From Microbulbifer pacificus (lineage in GTDB: Bacteria; Pseudomonadota; Gammaproteobacteria; Pseudomonadales; Cellvibrionaceae), in NCBI RefSeq assembly GCF_033723955.1, contig NZ_CP137555.1:2019501-2083500 (forward strand): a stretch of DNA of 64,000 nucleotides, written 5' to 3'. The position numbers were made by a program, and so were the translations under genes. Below the pieces are notes generated by a model. The model ran no database searches and was not told where the DNA came from. It saw only the letters and a program-made list of their open reading frames with translations. Position 1 is the first letter of the stretch. Every line of letters starts with the position of its first letter. Below are positions 45,870-54,652 of this stretch, in pieces.

Positions 45870-47318
45870 ATGAAAATTATTTTAATCACGTTAATTTTCA
45901 CCCTGGGCTTTTCGCTATCAAGCCAAACACTAGCGGCGGAGTGGCGAAGATATGAATCACGGAATTTTATCGTTTACTCGGATCTCTCAAAAAAACAAAC
46001 ACTTAAAAAAATTCACAGTTTCGAGCAATTCAAACTATCTCTTCACAAGTTTCTGAATATTTCAGAAAGTGCAGAAACCGTACCATTCGAAGTTTACCTT
46101 TTCAGAAACAAACAAACGCTTCGCAAATTTACCGAAAAATATAATATTGCGGGTTTTTATATGGACCGCCCCGGGCACCCTTTGATGGTAGTAGGGCCCG
46201 GCAGCGATGACACGATTTTTTTCCACGAATATGTACATTTCCTAAATCACCGATTGGGAAACTTTGTGTACCCAAGATGGTACTCCGAGGGGATCGCAGA
46301 ATTTTATTCGACGCTGGATTTCAAGGGTAACAAAGCGATCATCGGAGGTGTGCCACAGGACCGCCTTGGATGGCTGGGGCGATCCGACATGCTCCCCATA
46401 AAATCCCTACTCGAACCCGGGGATAGCTTCAAGAGCCACCGATTTACCGGGCGATTTTATGCGACATCCTGGCTATTGGCGCACCGTATGATGCTGGGCC
46501 CCGCCAACGGTATGAAGGATTACTCTGACCCCTTCAAAAAATACTTGCTCAGATATACCCAGGGAGAAAAATCGGCCGATGTGTTTTTTGAAGAATTTGG
46601 CGTCGATGGAAAAGAAATTTCCAACGATTTGCGCCGCTACGCAGGCATGAAGATGTGGAATGCGATTGGGATTGAAGTGCCCGATATCCCAACCAATGTA
46701 AAGGACCACTCACTCAACGAACAGGAGGTCGTAAATATCAAGGTGCGACTGGCCCTGGCATCAAACAATTGGGACTACGCAAAAACCCTGCTCTCAGAAA
46801 ATAAAAAGTTAATCAACAGCGAGGGGCGTGCCGCACTGGCCATAATACAGGGCCATGCTTCAAATGAAGTGGGCGAAGAAGCCAGCCTGATTGAGGAACT
46901 GCTCGAAGAGCAGTCCCTAAGTGGTGTCGCACACGCTTACCTTGCTCATGCGCTATGGGATTTTGCGGAAAAAAAACCCGACAATCGTGGGGCTCTTTTA
47001 GAGGAAGCACTGAGTCATTTTGAAACAGCGCGCGCTCAAAATTCTCTCTATGGCGAGAATACGCTTTTGGTAAAGGTTTACTGGGAACTGGGGCGCAGAC
47101 AATCCGCACTGAATGAAATTATCCGCCTCCTCAAGCTCAACCCGGCAAGCCGGTCAGTGAACCTGCTCGCAGGTGAGTACTCCATCAAAGCAGGGATGCC
47201 CCAGGATGCACGACTCTTTTTAAACCGGGTGGTAGATTGGGCGCACTCGGAAGAACAAGCCGAGAAAGCAATACAATTACTTGCCCAGCTTGACGACATA
47301 GATGCTCAAGCCGAGTAG
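45870..47318 (+). CDS. Secreted gluzincin-type metallopeptidase with TPR-like tail
   Basis: The ATG at 45870 gives 482 residues with a signal peptide (FSLSSQTLAAEW). The zinc motif HEYVH (119-123) is followed by WYSEGIAEFY, where Glu144 (or Glu140) is the third ligand, as in the peptidase MA/DUF1570 group. Residues about 290-470 form helical TPR-like pairs. The gene is much richer in A and T than its neighbours and its upstream region is AT-rich, suggesting recent acquisition. The substrate is unknown. Confidence 0.75.
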   Translation: MKIILITLIFTLGFSLSSQTLAAEWRRYESRNFIVYSDLSKKQTLKKIHSFEQFKLSLHKFLNISESAETVPFEVYLFRNKQTLRKFTEKYNIAGFYMDRPGHPLMVVGPGSDDTIFFHEYVHFLNHRLGNFVYPRWYSEGIAEFYSTLDFKGNKAIIGGVPQDRLGWLGRSDMLPIKSLLEPGDSFKSHRFTGRFYATSWLLAHRMMLGPANGMKDYSDPFKKYLLRYTQGEKSADVFFEEFGVDGKEISNDLRRYAGMKMWNAIGIEVPDIPTNVKDHSLNEQEVVNIKVRLALASNNWDYAKTLLSENKKLINSEGRAALAIIQGHASNEVGEEASLIEELLEEQSLSGVAHAYLAHALWDFAEKKPDNRGALLEEALSHFETARAQNSLYGENTLLVKVYWELGRRQSALNEIIRLLKLNPASRSVNLLAGEYSIKAGMPQDARLFLNRVVDWAHSEEQAEKAIQLLAQLDDIDAQAE

Positions 47319-47356
47319 TGCACCCGTCACCTGGACCAGGGTAGACAAGGAGCGCC

Positions 47357-49294
47357 TCAAGGGGCGCTCAGTGCCAATACCCTACCCCATTTGCCGTTTA
47401 GCGGCAGGCTCAGCTTTCCGGACGTCGGCTCAAAGCGCTCTCCGCTCAGCAGGTCGACTGCAGCCGCTGTCGATGCGTCGATATCCAGCTCAATCCGCTG
47501 GGCGGTATCGTGATTGTTCAGCACGATCCACAATTGCTGGCCCTGATAATGTCGCTCGAAGGCAAATACATCCCTGTCGTCATCCGCGAGAATGGTCCGG
47601 TATTCGCCAACGCGCAGGGCGTCATACTGCCCGCGAATTTTGCTCAACTCCCGGTAGTGTGCCAGCAGGTCTTTATCTACCGCGACGCTGTCTGGTTTTC
47701 TTTTGCTGCCGTCCGGGTTGTATACCTCATCCGCATAATCGATATCGGCCCACACCATGGGCTTGCGGTCATCCGGATCGTTGGCACCCCACATACCCAC
47801 TTCATCGCCGTAATAAATCATCGGCGCGCCCACATAGGTCAGCTGGAAGATCGCAAACAATTTCTGTAACTGGCGCTCGTGGTCGTTGGGCTTGCGTACC
47901 TGATACTCGGGGTTGCCCGCAGCCTGGGAGGTATTGAAGTATTTACCCCACTCGCGGAAATTGCCGATGCCGCGATTGACGATGTGCGAGCCGATGCGGT
48001 TGGAATCGTGGCTGCCGAACAGATTCTGGGTCACGTAGGCCACACCTTTGGGATACAGGGTGCGCAGCCGCGCAAGCTCGCGGTCAAATTCACTGGCGCT
48101 GATGCGGGACGCTTTGGGGTGGAAGAAAAACTCGGCACTGCTGAACGCGAAGTTGTAATTCATCTCGCCATCGAATTCATCGCCCTGCAGATAGGGCTTT
48201 ACCTTGTCCGGGGTATCGACAATTTCTGCAGTCAGATAGGCATCCGGATTGATGGTTTTGACGTGCTCCCGCCACTGCTTCCAGAAACGGTGTCCTACAC
48301 AATATGCCACGTCCAGGCGCCACCCATCGATGCCGTGCTCACGGCCCTTGCCTTTCGGGTTCATCCAGCGCTCGGTCGCGGCGAATACATAGTTTTTCGG
48401 GCCGTCGGCGAGGCCGTTAACATCTTCGGCAAACTCGGGCAGCGACTTGACCCCGAACCAGCCTTCGTAATCGAAGCCGGTACCGGCCTTGTCATCGTCC
48501 CACGAGGTTACGGTAAACCAGTCTTTGTAGGGCGAAGCATGCTGGTTCTTCTTCAGATCCTGAAACGCGAAACTGTTGATCCCCATGTGATTGAACACAC
48601 CGTCAAAGATCACGCGGATGCCCTTGCTGTGCGCCTTCTGGATCAGCTCCAGCGCCAGCTCATCCGCCTTGGTCCAGACCCAGGTGGAGGGATCGATGGG
48701 TTTTTCCGTCGCCATCAGGCGGCGGTCGCCCTCGGGATCGGGACCGAAGTTAGGATCAATATGGTGGTAGCTGGCACCGTCGTATTTGTGCAGCGAGGGC
48801 GAGTCGAATACCGGGTTCAGGTAGATCGCATTGATCCCCAGTTCCTGCAGGTAATCCAGCTTGTCGATCACCCCCTGCAGATCGCCGCCGTAGCGCCGGC
48901 GCAGCAGATGTTTCCACAGTTCCTTATCGCCATTTTTCTGCTCGTACTCCTGCAGTTCATACCAGTCACTGCCCCAGGGATGTACGGACCAGTGCGCCAC
49001 CGGCTCCTGCGGATCCGAACCCGCGAGATCGGTCACTTTCGGGTCGTTGTCGGGGTCGCCATTGCGGAAGCGCTCGGGGAAAATCTGGTACCAGATCGCG
49101 GACTTGGCCCACTCGGGCACAAACTCGCCCTGCTGGTTGAGCTGGATCGGCGCTACCGGAGTCGCATCGGACTGCGCTGGGCACAGCCCGTGGGCCGCGC
49201 CACACAGGCCGAATGCCAGCGCCGCCACCGAGGCCAGTTGTCGTGCGGTATGGTTGATGGCGCTGGACCAAGGAGGCGATGGGAAGGTTCGCAT
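47357..49294 (-). CDS. GH13 alpha-amylase family enzyme (neopullulanase/cyclodextrinase-like)
   Basis: The exported protein has 645 residues, with a basic N-terminus and a hydrophobic segment ending near GAAHGLCPA. GH13 regions are intact: DGVFNHMG, GIDGWRLDVA with nucleophile Asp328, LTAEIVD with acid Glu357, and GSHDSNR with Asp430. The early SAIWYQIFPERFRNGD block is typical of the neopullulanase/maltogenic subgroups. It hydrolyses alpha-glucans or cyclodextrins; exact specificity cannot be read. It is a single gene with no other sugar genes nearby. Confidence 0.9.
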   Translation of the reverse strand: MRTFPSPPWSSAINHTARQLASVAALAFGLCGAAHGLCPAQSDATPVAPIQLNQQGEFVPEWAKSAIWYQIFPERFRNGDPDNDPKVTDLAGSDPQEPVAHWSVHPWGSDWYELQEYEQKNGDKELWKHLLRRRYGGDLQGVIDKLDYLQELGINAIYLNPVFDSPSLHKYDGASYHHIDPNFGPDPEGDRRLMATEKPIDPSTWVWTKADELALELIQKAHSKGIRVIFDGVFNHMGINSFAFQDLKKNQHASPYKDWFTVTSWDDDKAGTGFDYEGWFGVKSLPEFAEDVNGLADGPKNYVFAATERWMNPKGKGREHGIDGWRLDVAYCVGHRFWKQWREHVKTINPDAYLTAEIVDTPDKVKPYLQGDEFDGEMNYNFAFSSAEFFFHPKASRISASEFDRELARLRTLYPKGVAYVTQNLFGSHDSNRIGSHIVNRGIGNFREWGKYFNTSQAAGNPEYQVRKPNDHERQLQKLFAIFQLTYVGAPMIYYGDEVGMWGANDPDDRKPMVWADIDYADEVYNPDGSKRKPDSVAVDKDLLAHYRELSKIRGQYDALRVGEYRTILADDDRDVFAFERHYQGQQLWIVLNNHDTAQRIELDIDASTAAAVDLLSGERFEPTSGKLSLPLNGKWGRVLALSAP

Positions 49295-49403
49295 GGCTGG
49301 GATTCACTCGGGTTGTTATTCGTCGGTGGGGCGCAATCCCCCACGGCTACCAATAACAACTATCCGGTGCCCGGTCCTCCTCCCCCCTAGGGGCCGGGTC
49401 GTA

Positions 49404-50102
49404 TCAGGATTGGTCGATGGCCAGTTTTACCGCTTTGTCGGCGTGAATCTGCGTAGTGTCGTAAAGCGGTACCTGCGTGTGCTTTTGCTGCACCAGCAAC
49501 GCGATCTCGGTACACCCGAGAATCACGGCTTCGGCACCGCGCGCATGGAGGCTGCCAATGATTTCCAGATATTTTTCCCGCGAATCATCGCTTATTTCAC
49601 CAAGGCAGAGCTCCGTATAAATCACCTTGTGAATCAGGCATTGCTCTTCCTCGTCGGGAACCATGACGTCGATTCCATATTTTTCGGAAACCCGCCCCTT
49701 GTAGAAATCCTGCTCCATGGTGAATCGTGTGCCAATCAACCCGACACTCTTTACACCATCGGCAACCAGCTGTTCCGCCGTGGCGTCGGCGATATGCAAG
49801 AGCGGGATGGCAATTGAGGATTCGATTTCTTCCGCCACCTTGTGCATGGTGTTGGTACAGATCAGAAGAAAATCCGCACCGCCGGCCTCGACGGACTGTG
49901 CTGCACGACAGAGAAGTTTCGCCGCCTCATCCCAGCGATTTTCATGTTGTAGTTGTTCGATTTCAGCGAAATCCACGCTGTGCAGACAGATCCTGGCCGA
50001 GTGCAACCCACCGAGAGCTTCGTTCACCGCTTTATTGAGCGCACTGTAATAGCTTGCGGTTGATTCCCAGCTCATACCTCCAAGCAACCCAATCGTTTTC
50101 AC
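49404..50102 (-). CDS. Aspartate/glutamate racemase family protein
   Basis: The protein has 232 residues and begins MKTIGLLGGMSWESTASYY, the YgeA-type start. The two catalytic cysteines are in ICTNTMHK and LGCTEIALL. YgeA-type enzymes racemise several amino acids, including homoserine and arginine or lysine in some species. It is a stand-alone gene between the amylase and the RoxA-like gene. Confidence 0.9.
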   Translation of the reverse strand: MKTIGLLGGMSWESTASYYSALNKAVNEALGGLHSARICLHSVDFAEIEQLQHENRWDEAAKLLCRAAQSVEAGGADFLLICTNTMHKVAEEIESSIAIPLLHIADATAEQLVADGVKSVGLIGTRFTMEQDFYKGRVSEKYGIDVMVPDEEEQCLIHKVIYTELCLGEISDDSREKYLEIIGSLHARGAEAVILGCTEIALLVQQKHTQVPLYDTTQIHADKAVKLAIDQS

Positions 50103-50412
50103 TAATAAATCCTTGTATGGGATATTTAATTACAGGCGCGCGATCCCTCAGGCAAACGAGCACCGACGCACAATTTTTTGCTCGCCATCTACTCCCCGCA
50201 TGGACGATCTTAAAAAATCGTCCGATCCGACGATTCTCTCTGCTCTCGAATTCTTTAGCTTACCCGCCTATTTACCAAAAAAATAATTCAAGTTTCGTCC
50301 ACAAGAATATACCCCGGCGCTATTGCTAACAGCAGCTGTGGTAAGCGGCAGTCCGCGTGTGCGGTAGTAGGCCTGCCAATTTACAAGCGATGATAAAGGA
50401 GAGCCTGATGCC
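50103..50412. other. Intergenic region between racemase and RoxA-like gene
   Basis: No gene is seen. A dyad GGACGAT-N8-ATCGTCC lies at 50202-50223, between the divergent genes, and could be a regulator site. A ribosome site AAAGGAG lies at 50395-50401. Confidence 0.4.
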
Positions 50413-52578
50413 ATGGTGGAGCCAACCCCGACAATAACTAGACCTGTCGCGCCCAGAGGTGGTTCGACACTAAGAACCGCGCTGCTCGCGTCCCTGTTAA
50501 CCCTGTCTTCCCTGGAATCCCTTGCCTACACCGGCACGGATACAGAGTATGACGATCCCTACTACGACCCAAGTGCGTATTCCACACCACACGGAGTGTA
50601 TAACCGCCCCGCCGATTACGACCCCAATGCCCTGCTCGGTAGCAGCAATGGCGGCTGGGCGGTGTGGGATTTCTGTTACGGCAAGGCGGACGATACCGAA
50701 CTGCCGGAAGATCCGCGCTCGTTCATCCAGGAAGGCATCAGCGATGGCCGCGCGGTGCACTTCAATGCCTATTACAAGAATTGCCACGTGGATCCGGAAG
50801 CAGTGCAGGAAGTCGGCGCGGCCACGACTTGCGGCGAACTGCGTGAGCGCTTTGACCTTGGTGAGCGCTTGCTGACTGGTGGCTCTCCCGGTGTCGGTGC
50901 GCTGTTTGCCGGTACCGACCCCTACACCATCGAAGCGGCGCTCGGTATTTCCACCCTGCTGCCCGATCAGTATCGCGACCTGTGGCAATCCTGGGGTGGT
51001 TACAACTCGAAGCCGGCGAAGTTCGATCAGCTGGTGGCAGAGCGCTACGGATCGGTGCTCGGGGAAAAGCGTAACCCCTACCCTCTCGCCGGGGAAAACC
51101 CTAACCTCACCAACGGCGGTTCCGGCCAGTTGCCGCTGATGTTCACACAGATGCGCTACCCCGACGGCACCTGGACCGGCCGTATCGGTGTAACCTGTCA
51201 CGCTTGCCACAGTGGTGGCGTCGACGGTAAAGCCACCTTGGGCGGCGGCAGTTCGCTGGCGGACCTTGATCTATTCTTGCGCGATGCACTGCCACAGGGC
51301 TATCTCGCCTCCGTCGCCACGCTCGCCAACCTGAGCCACACCCGCGGCACCAACAACGCCAGCGACGTGAACCTCGCATTTATTTTTCCGGACCAGGGGC
51401 TGTATTCCGCACGGGATGCAGTGGACCTGATCACCTCCGGCTCCACCGCCAGTATGGATACTCCAGCGTGGTGGAACCTGGGTCACCGTCCAGTGAAATT
51501 TGTCGATGGCATGTTCCCCGCGGATGCACCGCGCATCGACCAGGTGTTCTACACCCCGTTCTTCGGCCTGTTTGGGGAAATTCTCGGTCCCCTGAGCGAT
51601 GCCGGCCAAAAATACATGCGCGATAACGGACCGCCCATCAACGCCTGGATTGAAACCCTCAAGGCTCCGAAGTACCCAGGCACCGTTAATACCGCACTGG
51701 CCGAGGAAGGTGCTGTGCTGTTCCACGAGCTGGATATGTGGGCTCCGGAGCGCAACAACACCGTTCGCCGCCCGGAGGGCAACGGCAGTTGTGCCGGCTG
51801 TCACGGCGCCTACGCGCCGCGCTATGTGAACAATCCCGAATACCTTGCCAGCCCGGTGCTGGAAGGCATTGCGTCTTACATCGTTCCGCAGGAAATCATC
51901 GGCACCGACTCGGTGCGCTGGGAAACCAACAACGAGGGCATGCAGCGCGCGGGCTCGGTGAATTTCTTCGGCTATCCACCTACCAAGGGCACCGATCAGG
52001 ATTGCGGCCCGCAGAACCAGGAGCGGCTGCGCGGCGATCGCGAGCTGGGCTACCTGGCACCGCCGCTGTATGGGGTATGGGCGAGCGCGCCGTATATGCA
52101 CAACGGCTCGATCCCGAACGTGTGGGAAATCCTCAAGCCGTCCGATCGCGAACCGCTGTGGCGCCGCGTGTCCAACAACAAAATTGCCAACCCCTGGTAC
52201 AACAACGGCAATGTGCTGATGGGTTACGACACCAAACTGGGTTCTGCCTACGATGCGACAAAAATGGGCTGGGAATACGATGCCATCGATTGCGAATGGC
52301 GCTCGTTCTGGAATCCCTCGGTATCGCCTTTCCGCACCTGCGATCCCAATGACAAGCATCAAACGCCACTGGCGCAGGAAATTCTCGACGATATCTTCGG
52401 CAACCTGATCCTGACCTGGAACATCTTCTTCCCGCCGACGCTGACCATGAAGCAGATGGAAGATCGCAAGATCTACAACACGCTGCTGTTCAGCCACGGC
52501 AACGAAGGCCACGAGTTCAACAGCGTGCTGACCGACCACGAGCGGTTGGCGATTATTGAATACCTGAAGACCCTGTAA
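50413..52578 (+). CDS. RoxA/RoxB-like di-heme cytochrome c oxygenase
   Basis: The protein has 721 residues with a long basic N-terminus, then a signal helix. Two heme sites, CHACH (262-266) and CAGCH (460-464), are 198 residues apart, nearly the spacing known for rubber oxygenase RoxA. The late block APPLYGVWASAPYMHNGS with NVWEILKPSDR is typical of the RoxA/di-heme peroxidase superfamily. RoxA cleaves polyisoprene with O2; other members cleave unknown polyenes or act as peroxidases. The start could also be the out-of-frame ATG at 50408, but that frame closes after nine codons. Confidence 0.7.
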   Translation: MVEPTPTITRPVAPRGGSTLRTALLASLLTLSSLESLAYTGTDTEYDDPYYDPSAYSTPHGVYNRPADYDPNALLGSSNGGWAVWDFCYGKADDTELPEDPRSFIQEGISDGRAVHFNAYYKNCHVDPEAVQEVGAATTCGELRERFDLGERLLTGGSPGVGALFAGTDPYTIEAALGISTLLPDQYRDLWQSWGGYNSKPAKFDQLVAERYGSVLGEKRNPYPLAGENPNLTNGGSGQLPLMFTQMRYPDGTWTGRIGVTCHACHSGGVDGKATLGGGSSLADLDLFLRDALPQGYLASVATLANLSHTRGTNNASDVNLAFIFPDQGLYSARDAVDLITSGSTASMDTPAWWNLGHRPVKFVDGMFPADAPRIDQVFYTPFFGLFGEILGPLSDAGQKYMRDNGPPINAWIETLKAPKYPGTVNTALAEEGAVLFHELDMWAPERNNTVRRPEGNGSCAGCHGAYAPRYVNNPEYLASPVLEGIASYIVPQEIIGTDSVRWETNNEGMQRAGSVNFFGYPPTKGTDQDCGPQNQERLRGDRELGYLAPPLYGVWASAPYMHNGSIPNVWEILKPSDREPLWRRVSNNKIANPWYNNGNVLMGYDTKLGSAYDATKMGWEYDAIDCEWRSFWNPSVSPFRTCDPNDKHQTPLAQEILDDIFGNLILTWNIFFPPTLTMKQMEDRKIYNTLLFSHGNEGHEFNSVLTDHERLAIIEYLKTL

Positions 52579-52648
52579 GTAATCCCCGGGCACTAATCCT
52601 GCCCGGCCTTTAATGGTCGGGCAGGATACGTGTCGATGTGGTGACCGG

Positions 52649-53476
52649 CTAAGTAGCCCACCCCAGATGCGCCTCGAGTAGCGCGAAGCCCTCGTCGACC
52701 GAGTCCACCATGTGGAAGAGTTCCTTATCGCCCGCTGAGATATAACCCTGCTCGACCAGAAAATCGAAATCGATCAGACGCTGCCAGAAGTCCCGCCCAT
52801 ACAGGATCACCGCAACGCCCTGCGCCTTGCGTGTCTGTATCAGCGTGAGAATCTCAAACAGCTCGTCCAGAGTCCCGTACCCGCCAGGGAAGCACACCAG
52901 CGCCCGAGCACGCGCCATAAGGTGCATTTTGCGCAGCGCGAAGTAATGAAACTGGAAATTGAGTTCGGGGGTGATGTAGGGATTGGGGCGCTGCTCGTGT
53001 GGCAGCACGATATTGAATCCCCCGTTGACTGCGTTGGCATCGGCGGCGCCGCGATTGGCCGCCTCCATGATGCCGGGACCGCCGCCTGTGACCACGGTAA
53101 CCCGCGCCTGCGGATTATTTTCACCGTGGGCAGCCACCCGCTGCGCCAACTCCCGCGCTGCGGCGTAATAGCGCGTACCGCCCGCCGGGCGTTCCGGCTC
53201 ACGCGCGCTGCCGAAAAACACCACGGTGGCTGCTACGCCCTTGTCCTGCAACAACTGATCCGCCTTCATCCACTCCAGCATCAGGCGTACCGCGCGCGCC
53301 TCGTCACGCAGCATGAAACACGGATCGTCATAGGCCAGACGATAGGCATTGTTCGTGCTGAGATCACACACATAGCCTGAGGCCGCGCTTTGGACATCCT
53401 CGGCAGCGCTGGCCAAGGTTGAGCGTTGCTCCTTTTGCATGGGCTGCTCGTCTTGCATTGATTGCTTGTCTGGCAT
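52649..53476 (-). CDS. LOG-family protein (cytokinin-riboside phosphoribohydrolase-like)
   Basis: The protein has 275 residues. A Rossmann-type core carries VTVVTGGGPGIMEAANRGA and CFPGGYGTLDELFEILT, the two LOG/TIGR00730 motifs for nucleoside monophosphate binding. The N-terminal 35 residues are polar with repeated QP/QM stretches. Bacterial members hydrolyse AMP or cytokinin-like nucleotides, or act as PpnN-type nucleosidases. The FHYFALRKMHLM segment marks the larger bacterial subgroup. Confidence 0.9.
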   Translation of the reverse strand: MPDKQSMQDEQPMQKEQRSTLASAAEDVQSAASGYVCDLSTNNAYRLAYDDPCFMLRDEARAVRLMLEWMKADQLLQDKGVAATVVFFGSAREPERPAGGTRYYAAARELAQRVAAHGENNPQARVTVVTGGGPGIMEAANRGAADANAVNGGFNIVLPHEQRPNPYITPELNFQFHYFALRKMHLMARARALVCFPGGYGTLDELFEILTLIQTRKAQGVAVILYGRDFWQRLIDFDFLVEQGYISAGDKELFHMVDSVDEGFALLEAHLGWAT

Positions 53477-53743
53477 CGATGGCCGCTCCCCTTGTCCTTT
53501 GGGTGACGACTATGGCAGTTCTATGCTGTTTTCTCACCCCCAAAGTTGCCAATTGCTAAACCCCTGTACCGCCCTGACGTGCGCAATGTGGCCATTGAGG
53601 TGTATCAAAACTGTCATACCGCGGTATCAATACACGTCTATTATCCGGCGCACAAATCCGATAAAAATTCAGAATTTTAAAAGTCTGCATTTTTATCGGA
53701 GCTACCCCATGCCACACCGGCCTGTGCTATATCGAAAATCACC

Positions 53744-54553
53744 ATGCGCTCTACAACTATACTTTTTCTGACCCTCGCCCTGCTCTATTCAACAGGCGCC
53801 GCCTCCGATACGCCGATCAGGGCGCTGAACTACAATGTCTGGCTCGGGTTCCACAAGGGCGAAAAAATTCCGGAGTTCCAGCGCTGGATTGCCGATAAAA
53901 GGCCGGACATCGTCACCTTTCAGGAACTCAACGGCATCAGTGAAAAGGAACTTCGCGAAATCGCCACGTCCTGGGGGCACGAGTACGTCTCGGTACTGAA
54001 GCCCTGGGGCTTCCCGGTGGGGATTACTTCCAGCGCCGAGATCGAGGTAATTGCGAAACCCTTCTGGTTCTACCACCACGGACATATTCAGGCGAAGACC
54101 CACGGAGTAAATGTCTTCGCAGTGCACTTCTGGCCCAAGGAAGAAAAGGAACCAAATGACATCATTGAACTGGCAAAGGGGCTCGTCGAAAAGGGCGAAA
54201 AAGTATTGATTGCCGGGGACTTCAATACCCACTCCGCCCGCGACAAGTCCTATCTGGATACGATGCCCAAGCTGGGCTACGTTTACTTTGATGTGGTGGA
54301 GCAGTTCGAGCGAAACGGGTTTGTAGACCTGGTGCACAAACATCGCCCTGACCATAAGCGTTCCTTCCCCACCCTCGTCTTTACCGATGGCGCACCGGAC
54401 GCCAGATCGAAATCGGCCAAAAAATCTGAACGAATCGATTTTGTCTTTGCCAATACGGTTTGGGCAGAACATTCCCGCAAAGCAGAAGTGGTCGTCGATG
54501 AAACAACGGATTTTTTATCCGACCACTATCCGTTAATTGTGGAAATTGAATAA
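53744..54553 (+). CDS. Secreted endonuclease/exonuclease/phosphatase family protein
   Basis: This 269-residue protein has a signal peptide (LALLYSTGAASD) and the EEP fold marks LNYNVWLG, DIVTFQELNG, VLIAGDFNTHS, ERIDFVFANT and a final LSDHYPLIVEIE. These give the metal and catalytic His/Asp pairs of the DNase I/sphingomyelinase fold. The substrate may be nucleic acid or a phosphodiester lipid. It is divergent from the LOG-family gene. Confidence 0.85.
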   Translation: MRSTTILFLTLALLYSTGAASDTPIRALNYNVWLGFHKGEKIPEFQRWIADKRPDIVTFQELNGISEKELREIATSWGHEYVSVLKPWGFPVGITSSAEIEVIAKPFWFYHHGHIQAKTHGVNVFAVHFWPKEEKEPNDIIELAKGLVEKGEKVLIAGDFNTHSARDKSYLDTMPKLGYVYFDVVEQFERNGFVDLVHKHRPDHKRSFPTLVFTDGAPDARSKSAKKSERIDFVFANTVWAEHSRKAEVVVDETTDFLSDHYPLIVEIE

Positions 54554-54652
54554 TTTAGGAAGTACCGTTTTTGGATCAACCTTCACTACCCGTCGCAAAT
54601 CAGCTAATGCCGCGAGTGGAATCACCGCTAATATCGAGCAGGTAAATGTAGG

